A stretch of 64,000 nucleotides of DNA from Oryzias latipes (GCF_002234675.1 NC_019859.2:31412434-31476433), one strand, 5' to 3'; numbered from the stretch's first letter, positions 47,240 to 59,140 are shown. Made by a program: numbers and translations. The notes: generated by a model not told the origin, from the sequence alone.

Positions 47240-50200
47240 ATGGCTGACGGCATGGTTACTCTGGCTGAAGTTGAGACTGCCTTCCAGAAGTTTGCCGTTC
47301 ATGGAGACACCAAAGCCACAGGAAAGGAGATGCATGGCAAGAACTTTGCTAAGATCTGCAAAGACTGCCACATCACAGACGGCAAGAACGTGACCACTAC
47401 AGATGTAGACATTGTTTTCAGCAAAGTCAAGTAAGATTTTTAGTTCATCAGGCAACAACTACATGATTGATTTTAGCTAAATAAAACATAAAGGTGTTTA
47501 TTTCTATTACTTTTAAGACAGCTGCTATAATACAAGGAATCATTAAAGAGCAGTTAATAAGGTAGGTTCTATGGAACATCGCTAATTGGATGATGACATT
47601 CGTCCATCACTTCAAACAAAACCTATTTGACAAGAAGCGATACTGGATGAGCTCTGTACTAATCATGAAACTTTTATTAGTATGTGGACATTGAATACTC
47701 ATTTAAAAAAAAGTCAAACTTCATCATCCAATCAGCGATGCCTCATAGTATTTTCCTTTTACGGTTTTCTATTGTGTTTCATTTTTTTACATTTAATTTT
47801 GATTTCCAGAAATTACTTTTTTTTGTTGTTGCTACTTTTTGTTTCGTTTTTAATTTGTTTGGGAATTCTGTTATGGTTTCTGGAATTTTGTTTCAATTTC
47901 TAATTTGTAAAGTTTTTTTTTTTAAATGTGTTGTTTTTTTAAAAATTGTTATTGTGATCTTTAATATGTTTTTGCCGTGAATGTTTTGTTGGTGTAGTTT
48001 GAATTTCAAGGCCACCGTAGCTTTAACAAAATCAGTCGTTCTTTTTATTACAAAGTTGGGCTTTTTTGTCTGTGAAACAACAGAACATCTAAGGACAATA
48101 CTGGACTAATTTAAATAAATGATATCTCTTAGATGGTGATTAATTTGAGTTAAAAAACATTCTAAACCTTCTTATCCCTTGTTGGGGATAAGAAATGTAA
48201 ACAAAAAGGAAAGAGGTTGTTCTATCAGAATGTATTTTCCTCTTATCCAATTGGCACTTCACAAAAAGGGTTTGGGACTGATGGCTTGTAATGTCGCCAT
48301 GCCATCAAATAGAATCTTGATGAAGTCATTTTATCTTGGGAGAGTAAAAGCAAGCTCTCCAGCATCAATGTAAAAGACTCACACATTTAAAATTCAAAGG
48401 GTTTCAGAGCTGGTTTGTGATCTTCCTGACTAGCACAGTATTACATGACATCTTTTTAATTCTGAACACAAACTGCAGGAAGTCAACTGATTATTGGTAA
48501 CTTTACCTGACGTCACACAGCTAAGATAATCAAATATTTTTCTCAAAACCAAGCCAGCTGTCTGCTTTAGGGTCAATATTTTTGTTGTGACTATAAAAAC
48601 AAAATCAAACTAAAAATATTTTAGGTTTTCACTAGTGGACATCTTTCACCATCGTGCAAAAAGAGAAGGAACTTGTGCAGAAAGTCTGAGTAACAAGCTT
48701 GGCACAATTTGATCCTCCACCCAGACAGCCCTGGAGTCTCAGCCTGTTTTTCCTTCAATGTGTTCCAGGTGGAGCCTAAACTTCTTTAGTCCTGAAAGAC
48801 CTTGAAAAAAGCTGGGGTTTGACAACATACATTACTTTGACTAATATCTACACAGTAACTAACTGCTGGTATTTAAAAATGACAGCATGTGGAAGGAAGG
48901 CTGTTTTTATTGAAAGGATGAACACAAAACAGGGAGGCTACAGTTAAAGATCCACGATAAGAAGTAGAGACGTGTTGCGTTAAAGGGGTGGGAATATTTC
49001 ACCCTAAAGTTGGTTGAAAATGTGTCATTTTAATAACTTGGAGATTTAATAAATGAAGGAAAAATATTACTCAGTTATCAGCTGTTACCTCATAAATAGA
49101 GTAATGATCAATGTATCAATCTCTTAACCTTAGACAATTTGCACAATTTGAAGAGACGAATAGTCTCCAAACAAATCTGAACAACGTTGTCCTTTGAATA
49201 GAGACTGAATAAAATGAGGATAAAACAAGCATGAAATACTGGACGTAACGGAAAATAATTGAAACTAGATGTAAAATATATAAAAAAACTAAAATGATAA
49301 AAAAATATTAAATGAGAGTTGTACTGATCATGTGTGTGTGTGGAGATACTGTGTGGATAGTGGGTGTTCAGTGGGAAAAGGTGTTTTGGTGATGAGTGGA
49401 GAATAGATCCTCAGAGAAATTTAAAGTTGAGGGCAAGACTTGACGTTTGTGATAACAAAGTAAATAAACAATCTATATTTCATAAACATGCATAACTTTA
49501 TTCAAGACGTCTCCATCACTGCAGTTTCTAGCAACCTCTGAGTTAAAGCACACACGGCACGTCACCTTGCCAGTAACCGCCTTGCGACACGCCTCTGCCA
49601 TACCAAAGTAACAACTAAAAAGTGTTGTTCCCGACGTTTAAAACTGATAGTCGACATATAAAGTTGTAATAAACGAACTGCCCCTATAAGGATCATAAAG
49701 CGCAGCTCGTCCGTCTCCTGTTGTTTTGACCCGCCCTCATAGTTCCTGGCCAATGGCTGAAGAGAACTTCAGTCACATGGTTTTGTTTACACACTTGGGT
49801 CCATAAGGGAATGGTCCTCTAGATGCCAATCTGAATACAGGGCAAGCACAATCTTTGGGACTCCATCTGGAACAAGGAATTTTCCCAGTCTTAATACACC
49901 CTATGTAACAATTCCTATACTGTAAGTGTCAAAACAAGAGGCTTCCTAATACACATAATATATACCATCAAATTCATAGCAGTATGAATAGTTCAAAGAG
50001 AATAATTTCATTGGTTTTGGTTTGAAAATTTAGATACAGTCTCTGTAAAAGCACAAGTTAGGTCATTCACACTTCAAGTTTACAGAATTTCTTGAGATCT
50101 TGAAGCTATGAAAAGATGTTTTACAGCTTGGGAGGAAATAAAACGATTGTTCTGTGTTACCAAATTGTAGTGGAAGGGTTATGGTGATGGTAATGTTCAG

Positions 50201-51723
50201 ATTGTCTTGGCGTTATTCAACATATGTTCAACAATGGATTTGGTGTTCACATCCAACTCCATGACAATTTGTCAAAAAGTGTTCTACTTTGTGTCTCTTC
50301 AGGGCAAAGTCAGCTCGTGTAATCACATTTGAGCAGTTCAACCAGGCTCTGACTGAACTGGCCCCCAAACGCTTTAAAGGCAAGAGCAAAGACGAGGCTC
50401 TCCAGCAGCTTTACGGTCTGCTCGCCGGGAAGGAACCTGCCAACGTTGGAGTCACCGTGAGTGCTGAATTATCATCTTAACATCAGGGGTCCAGGTTTTG
50501 CTGTGTCCCACTGAATGTCATGTTTTATGAACTGATTTATTTTTGCGTATTATTTCACATTTTCAACAGCACTTTTCTTTTGTAATCCCCTTCATGTTTA
50601 GGAAGTGGAATTTATATTAAATATGCATTTGTTGTTTTTTTGCAAACATTTTATTTGGAAATTTGATGTTCGCCCTCTTTACTGTATACATTTACACGAT
50701 TGCGCCAATTCCCCAAAGTCAACTAGGTCCCGTGACATTTTTTCGCATTGCCAGCTCATCAAATCACCACAATTTTGCTACCTTGGCTAATTGTTTTAAT
50801 TTTGTAAAAAGTTGTATTTTAGAGGCTCAGTCATACATGTCGTTAATTTAAACAGACGTGGTTAACGTCTCCACTTCCTTGTGAACATGGCTGCTGAAGT
50901 CACTTGGTTACAACTTCATGCTTTTTGTGTTGCAACCAGCCTGTAAAAACAATGGACAGATCGAAGTGTGACGTCACCCATAGAACACGCCTTACTTCCA
51001 GCTCTCGCGAAATAGGGAACAATCCCTCACCATTGCTTCCTGATACACTCGCCGCCATGTGGAAATCAGTCGACAGTGATCGGTCTGAACATGGCGGTGA
51101 CGTATCAGGAAGCAATAGTACTTCCTATTTGGGAACATGTGAAGGGAGGGTTTGAGCTGTCCATTGTTATACAGTCAATGGTTGGAACAATCTCAAAAAA
51201 CAGCCGATCCTGGGGGAACTGACATTTAACCCTTGTGCTATCTTAGATGACCCCACCCTTACTTTGACGTGTTATTCCTACCATGACAAAGGTGGATAAA
51301 GGTCTAAAGAATTCATGTAATCCATGGACAGCAGTGAAGATCACAAATCATTGAAGAAAAGAGGTTCAGACCACTGTCTAGTGGGTCTAGATGACCCAAC
51401 TCCAAATGTTAAAGTGCCTAGGATAGCACAAGGGTTAAATGAAGTAATTTTGTGCATAGTTTTATGTGAACTTTTTTGCGCTTATCAGCTAAACACTGTA
51501 CTCACACCTGTTGTTGTCCATTTATTTTTAGAAAGTGGCCAAGGCTGCAGCAGTGGACAGACTGACCGACACTACCAAATACACCGGATCCCACAAGGAG
51601 CGGTTTGACGAGTCAGGGAAAGGGAAAGGAAAGGCGGGACGTGCGGACATCCCAGACACCAGTGGCTATGTGGCGGCTTACAAGGGCACTGGAACCTATG
51701 ACGACAAAGTTAAAGACGCATAA
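47240..51723 (+). CDS. Tubulin polymerization-promoting protein family (TPPP2/TPPP3-like, p25 domain)
   Basis: Three coding exons: 47240-47430, 50303-50456, 51532-51723, all GT-AG (GTCAA|GTAAGA; CTTCAG|GGCAAA; GTCACC|GTGAGT; TTTTAG|AAAGTG). The phases, 2 then 0, agree; 178 aa. TPPP proteins bind tubulin and stabilise microtubules in the cytoplasm. Family motifs in order: [99 protein letters not shown] and the C-terminal [10 protein letters not shown]. It lacks the long disordered N-terminus of TPPP1, so it is the short type. Some segments look TPPP3-like ([17 protein letters not shown]) and others TPPP2-like ([20 protein letters not shown]), so no symbol is given. The start is the first ATG, followed 12 nt later by a second in-frame ATG. 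Confidence 0.93.
47431..50302. other. TPPP intron between coding exons 1 and 2
   Basis: 2.87 kb, AT-rich. No further exon, RNA gene or clear repeat was recognised inside. Confidence 0.6.
50941..51174. repeat. Foldback MITE in TPPP intron 2
   Basis: Ends are inverted repeats: AACAATGGACAG at 50948-50959 pairs with 51157-51168, extending to a CTGTA/ACAG outer end. A second inner pair, ATTGCTTCCTGATAC (51032-51046) against 51102-51116, continues into a CGCC(G/A)CCATGT-type match. About 234 bp, noncoding. Confidence 0.75.
51229..51435 (+). repeat. 207-bp TIR/TA MITE, copy 11, in TPPP intron 2
   Basis: Full length, TTAA outside both ends; ends about 97 bp before coding exon 3. Confidence 0.95.
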
Positions 51724-52633
51724 AGGAGTCTCTATCCTAATTCAGAAATGATCGAAATTAACACTATTTTCTGTGAAAGTAAAGGGGCATGTAAAATGAA
51801 AGAAATGTTCTGTATATTATTTCCTTTTGTGACCAAAGACAAAATGCTTGCTTTATGCAAAACATTTTTTTTAATACTCTTAACTGTGTGCCTTAATTTA
51901 GTTATTGCAGCTAATGTACATGCTCTGAAATATGGCTCTATTCTAAATGATCTCAATACACTGACTGGTACATTTAAGTGCTTCCAAATCTCCAATATTT
52001 TAAGTTTCCTTGTAGTGCAAAGGTGGTGTTTTGCTTTAAGAACAAGCGGTTCCTTGTTTCCTGTATTAGCCTGCATGAGGAAGAAAAAATCATTGTCTGG
52101 GATATTTAAAAATAAAACCAAGATATAAAAAACATCAAGCACATTTTTGGGTGTACCAAGAAAGCTAAAATGCAAAGATGCAATGTAAACAAACACAGTT
52201 TCTAGAAACGCAGGCAAGTTAGAACTCATGACCATATAAGAAGTCTAGGTACATAAAAAATCTGTAACTTGTACATTTAAGAACTATTTGACCAAATCTG
52301 ACACAAATTCTGACACAGAATTGATATAAATAGTGCTTTTTACATGTTCTAGTATATTACACTCGAAGACAGCATCAGGTACAGGTCTTCTTGGTACTCA
52401 AAATAAGCTTGGCGGTTCAAAACACATGTAATGCAAATTTGTGAAAGAATTTATTTGAAAGGAATGATGCATTGACAAGCATTTATTTAAATAAACCAGA
52501 GTACTAACAACAAAGAGATTCAGCTGATTCAAATCTCCCAAAAAAGGGATAACATATGGTTTAGAATGTGGACTTTATAGTAAATACCTGCTGACTATAA
52601 CTGTCATAACTCAAACTACATACAGTTTGTATA
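51724..52633 (+). other. TPPP 3' UTR and flank, with AATAAA at 52111
   Basis: Follows the TAA stop. The first canonical AATAAA is at 52111-52116, giving an approximately 400-nt 3' UTR. Nothing else was recognised up to the next MITE. Confidence 0.55.
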
Positions 52634-53246
52634 GCCCTTGTGCTATCTTAGGCACTTTAACATTGGAAGTTGGGTCATCTAGACCCACTAGACAGTGCGC
52701 TGAACCTTTTTTTTTTTTTTTTTTTTTAAACTTGTCCTGTCCAACAGCTAGGCAAAAAGATGAGAGCTGAGGGCCTCTTGTGTTGGACATATTTTATTTT
52801 AACAAGAGGGGTTATTCATCTTCAGACAAACCAAAGGTATGTCTGAATAAACCCCTTTTGTAATTGAGGCCAAACTTTATTAGTTTCAATCATGTTTGAA
52901 GATCTTTGGTGTTGGACCGGACGGAAAAGGAAAGAGGGGAAAAAGAGAGAGGGACGTTAGAGAGAGGGGGGGGTAGGAGGGTGATAATAGGAGGGGAAGG
53001 GGGGTAAGACCATGAAGCAGCATAGAGCAGACAGGTTTACTGGTTGTTTATCATTACGGTACAGTTCAAATGTAGTACAAAAAGGGCGGGGCCTGTTCAC
53101 ACACACTGAACCTTTTTTCTTCAATGTTTTGTGATCTTCACTGGTGTCCATGGATTACATGAAATCTTTCCACCTTTATCCACCTTTGTCATGGTAGGGA
53201 GAACACGTCAATGTAAGGGTGGGGTCATCTAAGATAGCACAAGGGG
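52634..53246 (-). repeat. 207-bp TIR/TA MITE, copy 12, split by an L1 tail
   Basis: MITE parts are 52634-52712 and 53106-53246. The duplicated target CTGAACCTTTTTT (52700-52712 and 53106-53118) brackets the insert. The outer flanks are TA. Confidence 0.9.
52713..53105 (-). mobile_element. Short 3'-end L1 insertion (same family as 28646-31548)
   Basis: A T-run (poly(A) tail on minus) is followed by sequence matching the 3' end of the 28.6-kb L1 (ACTTGTCCTGTCCAACAGCT). It has the same TGTCCAACA/TGTTGGACA stem (52738-52746 with 52781-52789) and a G-rich purine stretch. 13-bp target duplication. Confidence 0.88.
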
Positions 53247-54196
53247 TAAATACCTTTTAGAGCCAATAAATGTAGTATGCATATCAATGTGTTTACATAG
53301 CAGCCCAAATTTAAAGTCTGTTGCCTGTTATCAAATCTCAGTTCATTATAAAGGGACACATTGGATCCCATACTAAATTCTGTTAAATCTAAGATCTCCT
53401 ATCATGCAAAAACTTATATCAATGTGATAGCAATTATTCAGTTTTTGTGGAAAAGAAGTTGGTTTATGGTGTTGACTAAGCATGTGACTAGAGGTCTTAC
53501 AATGCATGTGGTTTGTTTGGTTTCTATGCAAACCCAACACATAATGCTTTTCTTGCTGATAAATAACACAGAAAAAACAACTAAAAACAACAGTCTGGCA
53601 ACTCTGCTTTTTTCTTTTTAGTTAAAAAATGTATTGGAATGCAATTCTTCCCAATTCTAATAAAACTATATTCAGAAAACTAAAGTATTGCTCATTGAAA
53701 AGGAAGAATTTGCGAATGAAAGCCAAACCAAGAGAACAAGTAAGAAACATTGAGCTTGTTTTATTTAATTGTTTTATTTTTACCATTCCATGAACACAAA
53801 GTTATTTTTTGGACTCTGATTTCAAACAAGACACTAAATCCCAACAAAAGACATTAAACATGTTGGAAGATTGCTTTACTGTGTCTGGTCATTCTGAATA
53901 AAGTATGACACAGAAAAAAAATGGACAGAACAAAATCAACACACAAGAAAACGAGGAAACGACTATAAATGATGGTCCTAGTAACAAAAATACCATTACT
54001 ATTTACACAACATATAAGGGAAGAACGGCAAAACATTACTACAGACACAAAAGTCTTTCTATAGTCTTAGGAGCAGTTAGAACAGAAAAAAATTCCATGG
54101 ATTTGAAACTATGAACTTTTAGTCTAGTACTCTAGAAAACAGGATCCCATGAAATTATGAATGCAAATCTCTGCACTCATTTAACTGTAGCTACAG
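53247..54196. other. 3' flank of GPCR gene, no other gene seen
   Basis: AT-rich. Contains nothing recognisable beyond a possible 3' UTR of the minus-strand GPCR. Confidence 0.4.
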
Positions 54197-55048
54197 TTAG
54201 AAAAAGTTAGTGCAGAAGTTCTTTTTGTTCTTTTTGTCCTTCCAAGCTTTGTGGAAGTAAAAGAAGGGATATGTGCCTCCAACCCATACCATAAATGAAT
54301 ACGTGATGGACTCCCACAAACAAATTGAGTCCACCAAGTCGGTCTTGGAAAGGTGGAAAACTGAAATCAGAGGTAAATAGCCAACAACTGCAATGGCTTG
54401 GAAGTACAGCACTAAATTAAAAGCCCTTCTCTTCACCAAACTTGATCCATCCTTGCCCCCCTCCCCTGGAGATGGCTTCTTTAAAACTCGGAGAATTGAA
54501 ATGGAACAACCGGAGTTGATACAAAACACTAAAACAAAATATGTTGTGGTCAGATCTAGGTTTACCACTCTACAGAAAACAAGTTGGATGGCACCGATCA
54601 GGAAAGTCTGAAGCCAAATGAAGCAACAAAAGCTCATTCTGTACCTGAAAGCTTTATACCGGAGGTACAGCAATGGATGTACCACTGCAACATACCGTTC
54701 TACACAGACTGTGCTTTGGAACTGAACTCTGGCCATGAAAATAATGCAGATAATTTTAACAACAATGTATGTGAGTTGATCTTTCAAGTTCAAGCTTAAA
54801 AGCAGCAGAGGGACTCCCACAAATCCAAATAGCAGCTCTGAGAGGACCATGTGGAACTCCGACATTTCCATGCGGTTCGTCCAGAAGCCAGGAGACGATA
54901 CCATCAGCTTCAACACGCAGCTGTTGGCAGGCACGGAAATCAGCACATACGGCAGGATTGTAAGACGAAAGATGGGATCCTCCAAGCAGGGATCACAGCC
55001 CTTATATGTCATTGTGTGGTTTGCTTCACTAACTGTTAAGTTTTGCAT
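54197..55048 (-). CDS. Class A (rhodopsin-like) GPCR, orphan, single exon
   Basis: 283 aa, seven hydrophobic stretches. N-glycosylation sites at Asn3 (NLT) and Asn10 (NHT). TM1 keeps the conserved Asn (PANSCVLKLM). TM2 has LSELLFGFVGVP, with Glu71 where most receptors have Asp. The DRY box is ERY (117-119), followed by VAVVHPLLY. TM6 keeps Pro in VVGYLPL. TM7 reads GGTYPFFYF, with Tyr in place of Asn of NPxxY. The C-tail is short and Lys-rich (KDKKNKKN). The protein is shorter than typical peptide receptors. It resembles intronless fish orphan receptors; I cannot name the ligand. It acts at the plasma membrane through G proteins by family inference. The start is the first ATG giving an extracellular N-terminus before TM1. 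Confidence 0.78.
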   Translation of the reverse strand: MQNLTVSEANHTMTYKGCDPCLEDPIFRLTILPYVLISVPANSCVLKLMVSSPGFWTNRMEMSEFHMVLSELLFGFVGVPLLLLSLNLKDQLTYIVVKIICIIFMARVQFQSTVCVERYVAVVHPLLYLRYKAFRYRMSFCCFIWLQTFLIGAIQLVFCRVVNLDLTTTYFVLVFCINSGCSISILRVLKKPSPGEGGKDGSSLVKRRAFNLVLYFQAIAVVGYLPLISVFHLSKTDLVDSICLWESITYSFMVWVGGTYPFFYFHKAWKDKKNKKNFCTNFF

Positions 55049-55436
55049 GACTGTTGAGAGGAAAAAGAGCAGGAAATTAAATTTTTTTTAAATTCATTCA
55101 CAGGAAATACAACATTAGAAAAAAATAAAAAAGCATTTCTTGTACCGACTCCAAAAAACTTGAAAATATAAGGAGTCAAATGGTTCTGCCATTGTGTCAC
55201 ATTTATGGAAATTAAACTTCATTCATAGTTGAATATTTTTGTCTCAATCCAATATATGTAGCTTAGTTTTTAATAAAGGTGAAAAGAATATGCTTGCTTA
55301 AATCTACTCTGAAATAGTTTGCTTCTCCACTACAATTTGAAAACGTCTGTATCTGCGCCGACCTGCATTCGAGCAGCGACTTTCAATGAAAAGTCTGCAA
55401 ACGCACGTAGACCAGGATTTCCGGCTTCTGCGTCTG

Positions 55437-55437
<1 letters not shown>
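55049..55437. other. 5' flank of GPCR gene, no feature seen
   Basis: AT-rich; no promoter element could be assigned. Confidence 0.35.
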
Positions 55438-55470
<33 letters not shown>

Positions 55471-55506
55471 GAGACAGAGAGAGAGACAGAGAGAAAGAGA
55501 GAGAGA
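55438..55506. repeat. (GA)n microsatellite with GACAGA interruptions
   Basis: About 69 bp of GA repeats broken three times by ACAGAG. Confidence 0.95.
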
Positions 55507-56436
55507 TTTCAGTTATGTTAAACACCAAAAAAACATCTGAACTATTCAAAAAGGAAGGAGAAAGACAAACAAACCAAGGTGCCTTTGATGAGGAGAACGA
55601 ACAGAGAATAATGCCCAGTTACAATCTCTCTCCGCTCTGCTGCATATTCTTGTCCCATCCCCTTTTTTATTAAGTTCGTGGGTTTCCCTAATTTACACAT
55701 GTGCTGAGCTCTAAGGAGGGGGAACAAGAAGGCAAAGCTGCAGCACGATTAGGAAACATTAATTACGACATTTCCATCTTTTGCAGCCTTCTCACATCAT
55801 CTTCGGACCTGCAAAGCCTTTTCACACGGATAAACAAGGCTTATTTTCCCGACCCTGATCACAAACATCACATCTACCTACAAATTGATTGAACCTAAAA
55901 AGCTAAACACTTCTCAAAATTACTTCACAACTACAAGAGTCTCTCTGTCCAGAAGGTATTTTTGATATATTTTAAATTTATACATTTTCTTAAACTGAAA
56001 TACAGAGTTTGCATTCTTCAGATTGTCAGATAATAATTTCCACATGTTGACCCCCTGACCCCCCCTAATGAACAAAAATACTATTCTGTAATCCATTAGT
56101 TCTGACCACTTTGTTTGTAAATATATCCTTACCCTGAAAATCATAATTATTAACTTTAATTTCAAACAAACTCAGCATTTTGGCGGGTACACATTGTTTT
56201 TTTTAACTTAAAAAATAAAAATTCCAGTACTGAGATAAACTAAATCAAAAATTGAAATGCCCTTAATTTTGGAAATATTTGTTTTGTGGATTGAGCGCAT
56301 GAAGAGTAATTTACAACTTGAATTGTTTTTTTTTTGCAGAATTAAAATAGGTTTTGTATTTGACTTGTAACTGTGCCCTCAGATTTCTAAACAATAGGTC
56401 AAATAAGTCATTATGAGGACACAATATAGATTACAC
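55507..56436. other. Intergenic, no gene seen
   Basis: No exon supported. Confidence 0.4.
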
Positions 56437-56841
56437 TGTGGTGTTATCCTTGCCTCTGGGCTTCACACCCAACAAGCTTTGCAGTTGCTATGGGCGTGGT
56501 CTGATTCAGTGTTCATATATAAAATGATTTGCCCACTTTATTTCGTTGGCATATGAGTGAATAAAGCTTCACGTATCGAAGTCAAAACATGTCTCCTCAT
56601 CATTGCCACATCGGTGACCCCAATCATGAAAAATGTCAGAAGGAGCAGACGCGTGAGTTTCAACGTCATCATCTTCAGTGACCTCGCCATCTCCTACGCG
56701 CGGCGATCCGGCCATGCTAGCTGCCGCCGCCGTGAAGCTGCCCGAGTTCTGGCAGAGCGATCCCGCCTCCTGGTTCCAGCATGTCGAGTGAATAAAGCCT
56801 CAGGTATCGAAGTAAAAACGTGTCTCCTCATCATTGCCACA
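56437..56841 (+). mobile_element. Collapsed gypsy copy: LTR, gag start, partial LTR
   Basis: A first LTR of 174 bp (56437-56610) begins TGTGG and ends CCACA. It is followed by leader sequence and a gag start (MLAAAAVKLPEFWQSDPASW at about 56714). Gag is cut after about 25 codons, where a second copy of the last 53 bp of the LTR begins (56789-56841). A 4-bp ACAC lies outside both ends (56433-56436, 56842-56845). Most of the internal region has been lost. Confidence 0.75.
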
Positions 56842-56879
56842 ACACTATGGTCCGGGTGAATACTCGATTCTGATTGTCT

Positions 56880-57330
56880 GCTGGGTGTGCATTAAAAAGT
56901 GATAACGTACAGTGATAAAGAAGTTCCAGTCACCTATCTTAACTCTTCTGTATCAGTGCGCTGGCGTCTTAAAAAAAACCTTTAACTTCATCATCTGGAC
57001 AAAAACAAGCAGTGAGAGGTGAACTTTCTCTCTGAACTGATGCTTTATTCAACCCATCGGGACGATCAGCATATATATATTGCTTTATATCGCCGAATCT
57101 TGACCGCACCACGTAACAAATAGTCCGCTTTTTGTGAAAAAAGCGATCCAAATCGGAAAAAACAAGAATGAAGTCCTAAAAACTGGTTAATATTTATATC
57201 TTTTGTAAGTGACCATGGTATAAGTGGGTCAATGGCCTTCGAGGTGTGCATTATCACTTTTTAACGCACTTCGCGGAAGCAACGGTTCAGGGACCTGGCG
57301 TGCGTTAAAAAGTGATAATGCATACTTCGT
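56880..57330. repeat. Unclassified repeat with GTGCRTTAAAAAGTGATAA inverted motifs
   Basis: The motif occurs at about 56886-56905 (+), 57247-57269 (-) and 57300-57322 (+). The last two are a perfect 23-bp inverted pair with a 30-nt spacer. The outer pair may be the ends of a non-autonomous DNA element. Confidence 0.6.
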
Positions 57331-57865
57331 CGGCCATTAACCCTTACTTAAAATTTTCATGCTGAATCGCATCAACTCAGCAGTTGAGGACTCTGATTCG
57401 GTAGTAACGTGTGGGTGGCGTCTGCGCTGAAACACGAAAGTGCCAATCATTGTAAACATGATAACAAAGGAGACATTAATAATTGCGCTTTGTACCTGGT
57501 GGGATTAATCTTACACCAAGACAGACATTTATAGGAACAGAGCTGTGAAAAGTCCTGACCTGAATAAGGCAGAAATTTGAATGTTTCTGCTGTAAAGTAT
57601 TAATCACATCGCCATTATTTGGTTGACCTATGGCGTGAGTCGGTTTGTATATTTGCATAATTATGATGTAATGGAAACAGTGTAAATGCAAAATTCTGTT
57701 TTTCAACATTTTTATAATTTGGATAAAATTTTGCGCACGAACAATAGAAACACAGCTACTTACATATAACAGCGTCTTTAATCTGGTTTTATTGAGCATT
57801 GATGAACAGGCAAAATCTTTTTTTGATTTATGTAGAGAACCTTTTCCATTTTCCTGCTCTAAAAA
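57331..57865. other. Intergenic, no gene seen
   Basis: No supported feature. Confidence 0.4.
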
Positions 57866-58505
57866 AATCAGAAGGAGCTCTGTCTCTGGTCACCGGTGGG
57901 AACCGTCTCCAGAGTGCACTTCATCTCCCAGCAACCCTGGTGCACAGTTTCTGGATGCCACACACCTGACTCTATTTTGCAGTTGCTCACAGTACACTTA
58001 ACCCTTGTGCTATTTTAGATGACCCCACCCTTGCATTGACGTGTTCTCCCAACCATGACAAAGGTGGATAAAAGTGGAAAGATTTCATGTAGTCCATGGA
58101 CACCAGAGAAGATCACAAATCATTGAAGAAAAAAAGGTTCAGTGCACTGTCTAGTGGGTCTAGATGACCCAACTCCTAATGTTAAAGTGCCTAGGATACC
58201 ACAAGGGTTAGGCACTGCACTGAGCCTCACTCAGTACGAAGTGTTGTTTGTTCCACTCTGCCTGGATTGTATCCAGACCTGATCTTCCGATTTCCTGACC
58301 CTTGTTTTTTTCTCTGAATCCATTTGCTTGCCGCCTGTTCCGAATCTCTCCTGGATCCTGACTACTCTTGTTTCTTCTCTGATTCTCCCATGCTCCTTTT
58401 TGACCCCTGCCTCTCTGTCCCTGATTTATCTTTGTGGACTTTTACCTGTGCTAATATAATAAAAACTGCTTCAATTGGAACCGGCCTTCTGCCCATTTTG
58501 TGACA
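57866..58505 (+). repeat. Solo LTR-like repeat interrupted by a MITE
   Basis: Sister of 40773-41193, from TCAGAAGGAGCTCTGTCTCT to GCCCATTTTGTGACA. The MITE splits it at 58001-58208. Confidence 0.6.
58001..58208 (+). repeat. 207-bp TIR/TA MITE, copy 13, in LTR repeat
   Basis: 208 bp, TA on both sides (CACTTA|ACCC ... GGGT|TAGGCACTGC). The empty site is seen at 40921-40925 in the sister repeat. Confidence 0.95.
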
Positions 58506-59140
58506 ATAAACACACACCCTATGGTTGTACACTTGACTATGTGGTCTTTTTAGCAGAATCCCTAATGATGTTTCATTCCTATACTACAAAAATAAAATAT
58601 TGCTACGATGTACAATTGTGAAAAAGCATTACATTTGTTTACAAATAAAATAATTTTAGAAAGAAGGTATCACACAGACATTTCCTTGCTAGGATTTTGC
58701 TGAATAGGGATTAACTATTATTCTTTGAAGTGATTTTGGCCTTTATTTAAGGCAATAACAAATATTAACAAAAGCCTTTAATTACTGAAATCCTAGTAAT
58801 CCCAGTAATCCCATCATCGGGTTCTCAATTAATGATAAAAACAAACTACCTTTTGTTTAGGACCAGTTGCATGCAGCAGGAGCTCCAGATTACATCGCAT
58901 CAATGACAAAAGTTCTGCTTATCTGCATACAAATCATTGCATGAGTGATGTGCTGGTATGCAAAAACCATTGCTGTAGCCATGTGAAGTTACTTTGAATA
59001 AAGATTAGAGGTTTGACAAATTGCGTCCAAAGGGAGGAAATATGGAAATCTTTTGGCAAATGATTTAAAACAAACAACAAACACATCAATCCCATAATGT
59101 CAACAGGAACATTTTAGCTTATGCATGAAACATCTCATGG
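58506..59140. other. Intergenic, no gene seen
   Basis: AT-rich, no exon supported. Confidence 0.4.

Noticed and set aside
55319-55549. ER/SL-repeat proteins
   Set aside because: Translation of the (GA)n microsatellite.
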